Part shown: positions 32,852 to 34,104 of the stretch, in pieces
How the letters are laid out: each line of letters begins with the position of its first letter
Numbering within the stretch: position 1 is the first letter of the stretch
NCBI GenBank assembly: GCA_934630815.1
Contig: CAKTWI010000025.1
Coordinates: 1-34,104, forward strand
DNA from: an uncultured Senegalimassilia sp.
GTDB lineage: Bacteria; Actinomycetota; Coriobacteriia; Coriobacteriales; Eggerthellaceae
DNA: 34,104 bases
Direction: 5' to 3'
The notes under the pieces: model-generated
The model's input: only the letters and a program-made list of their open reading frames with translations
Told to the model about the DNA's origin: nothing
Database searches by the model: none
Program-made: the position numbers and the translations under genes

Positions 32852-34104
32852 ATGTCTACCGAGGCCGCTGCCGTCGACTCCGCAGGCGGGCCCGTGGTGA
32901 AGGAGAAGAAGAGGAAGAAGAAGCTTAGTTTCCCAACAGCGTTCACCATCCTGTTCGTCTTGACCATCATCGCGGTTATCGCAACGTGGTTCGTGCCGGC
33001 AGGACAGTACGCCAAGCTTCAGTACGTGGCCGACTCCAATGTGCTCACGGTCACGAGCCCGCAAGGCGAGCTGAGCGAGGTTCCCGCTACGCAAGACGAA
33101 CTCGATCAGCTCGGCGTGCAGATCGACATCGAGCAGTTCACCGGCGGGTCCATCACGAAGGCCATTTCGATCCCCGGCACCTACGAGCAGCTTCAGGCTC
33201 AGCCCAAGGGCATCGCCGATGTCACGCAGGCAATGGTATCCGGCACGATCGACGGCGTCGACATCATGGTGTTCATCCTGGTGCTCGGCGGCCTGATCGG
33301 CGTGGTCAACGCAACCGGCGCGTTCGAGTCCGGTCTGATGGCCTTGACGAAAAAGACGAAGGGTCATGAGTTCTTGCTCGTGTTCATGGTCGCCCTGCTT
33401 ATGGTGCTCGGCGGCACGTCCTGCGGCCTTGAAGAGGAGGCAGTGGCGTTCTACCCGATCCTGGTACCGGTATTCTTAGCGCTCGGCTACGACTCCATCG
33501 TATGCGTCGGCGCTATCTTCCTGGCCGGTTCCATGGGCACCACGTTCTCCACGATTAACCCGTTCAGCGTCGTTATCGCCTCGAACGCAGCGGGCATCAA
33601 CTTCATGGAGGGCTTCGAGTGGCGCGTCGGCGGCTGCATCGTGGGTGCCATCGTGGTTATCAGCTACCTGTACTGGTATTGCAAGAAGATCAAAGCGAAC
33701 CCCGAGGCTTCCTATACCTACGAGGATCGCGAGCACTTCGCTCAGCTGTTCAGCGTTGAACGCGGCGAGACCGCCGCTGCCCATGCAGAGGGCTTCAGCC
33801 TGCGCAAGAAGGCCATCCTGGTGCTGTTCATCTCCGCCTTCGTCCTCATGGTCTACGGCGTCATGAACCTGCACTGGTGGTTCCCGCAGATGGCCGCCAT
33901 GTTCTTGGCCATTTCAATCATCATCATGTTCATCTCGGGTACCGACGAGAAGACCGTGGTGAACGCGTTCATCAACGGCGCATCCTCGCTGGTCGGCGTT
34001 TCCCTGATCATCGGCCTGGCTCGTGGCATCAACCTGATCATGGAAGAGGGCCTGATCTCCGACACGCTCCTGTTCTGGTCCTCCAACGCGGTTCAGGGTA
34101 TGGC
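32852..34104 (+). CDS. YfcC-family (DcuC-like) membrane carrier, truncated by the window end
   Basis: The open frame runs off the window after 417 codons; family members are usually about 500 residues. After a Lys/Arg-rich N-terminus, a first helix begins near FPTAFTILFVLTIIAVIATW. Then come a soluble loop of about 80 residues, VMVFILVLGGLIGVVNATGAF-type helices (paraphrased boundary), the signature SCGLEEEAVAFYPILVP, and GSMGTTFSTINPF. These match the YfcC/C4-dicarboxylate anaerobic carrier superfamily, whose members move basic amino acids or dicarboxylates. The substrate here is unknown. The ATG at 32852 has AAAGGGGGG five bases before it. The divergent LuxR regulator and the TATACC boxes are probable control elements. 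Confidence 0.88.
   Translation, partial: MSTEAAAVDSAGGPVVKEKKRKKKLSFPTAFTILFVLTIIAVIATWFVPAGQYAKLQYVADSNVLTVTSPQGELSEVPATQDELDQLGVQIDIEQFTGGSITKAISIPGTYEQLQAQPKGIADVTQAMVSGTIDGVDIMVFILVLGGLIGVVNATGAFESGLMALTKKTKGHEFLLVFMVALLMVLGGTSCGLEEEAVAFYPILVPVFLALGYDSIVCVGAIFLAGSMGTTFSTINPFSVVIASNAAGINFMEGFEWRVGGCIVGAIVVISYLYWYCKKIKANPEASYTYEDREHFAQLFSVERGETAAAHAEGFSLRKKAILVLFISAFVLMVYGVMNLHWWFPQMAAMFLAISIIIMFISGTDEKTVVNAFINGASSLVGVSLIIGLARGINLIMEEGLISDTLLFWSSNAVQGM

Noticed and set aside
1..34104. CRISPR array, insertion sequence, prophage or integron
   Set aside because: No regularly spaced repeats, transposase, integrase or phage structural genes were found on either strand.

Overview
The window looks like a chromosomal stretch from a GC-rich anaerobic actinobacterium, most likely Coriobacteriia and probably Eggerthellaceae. 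That is an inference from gene content: two multi-membrane-span LuxR regulators of the type abundant in that family, a selenocysteine-containing exported formate dehydrogenase with FdhE, a YfcC/DcuC-type carrier, and TANACT -10 boxes exactly seven bases before start codons. I could not run a database search. No phage, insertion sequence or CRISPR array is visible.

Layout. 1-3123: a tRNA-Gly(GCC) with its terminator, then uvrA. 3139-5455: an EamA-type permease fused to a GNAT acetyltransferase, followed by a free-standing related GNAT. 5534-6625: a membrane-anchored Ser-rich protein. 6626-7504: a gene-free region rich in inverted repeats, leading into the formate dehydrogenase operon (7505-12431). 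The catalytic subunit is read through an in-frame UGA (Sec201) with a bacterial SECIS hairpin. fdhE (12697-13614) and tatA (14156-14407) follow; both fit maturation and Tat export of that enzyme. 14694-18375: a membrane LuxR regulator, murB and a nucleoid-associated protein. 18392-18641: an intergenic element bounded by inverted copies of an 18-mer. 18652-22628 (minus): a HelD-like helicase and an ABC exporter. 22867-28800: a divergent metal-homeostasis island, with arsR-HMA-cadA (Zn/Cd) leftward and csoR-copA (Cu) rightward, both with readable promoters and operators. 28893-31418: an aminotransferase-fold protein lacking its PLP lysine, divergent from dinB. 31596-34104: a second membrane LuxR regulator divergent from a YfcC-family carrier that runs off the end.

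How the genes work together. The formate dehydrogenase would be folded with Mo/W cofactor, Fe-S clusters and Sec, checked by FdhE, exported by Tat and anchored by the cytochrome b subunit to feed electrons from formate into the membrane quinone pool. The metal island pairs two P1B ATPases with their own sensors. Zinc responds through an SmtB-type repressor with an intact alpha-5 site. Copper responds through a CsoR with the Cys-His-Cys site.

The most interesting signals are: a CopA whose C-terminal metal-binding domain carries its own ribosome binding site and ATG, so one gene may also give a free CopZ-like chaperone; an aminotransferase-fold protein with Asp where the cofactor lysine should be; three genes that look leaderless; the permease-acetyltransferase fusion beside its paralogue; and the unexplained repeat structures at 7264-7461, 18392-18641 and 32656-32687.
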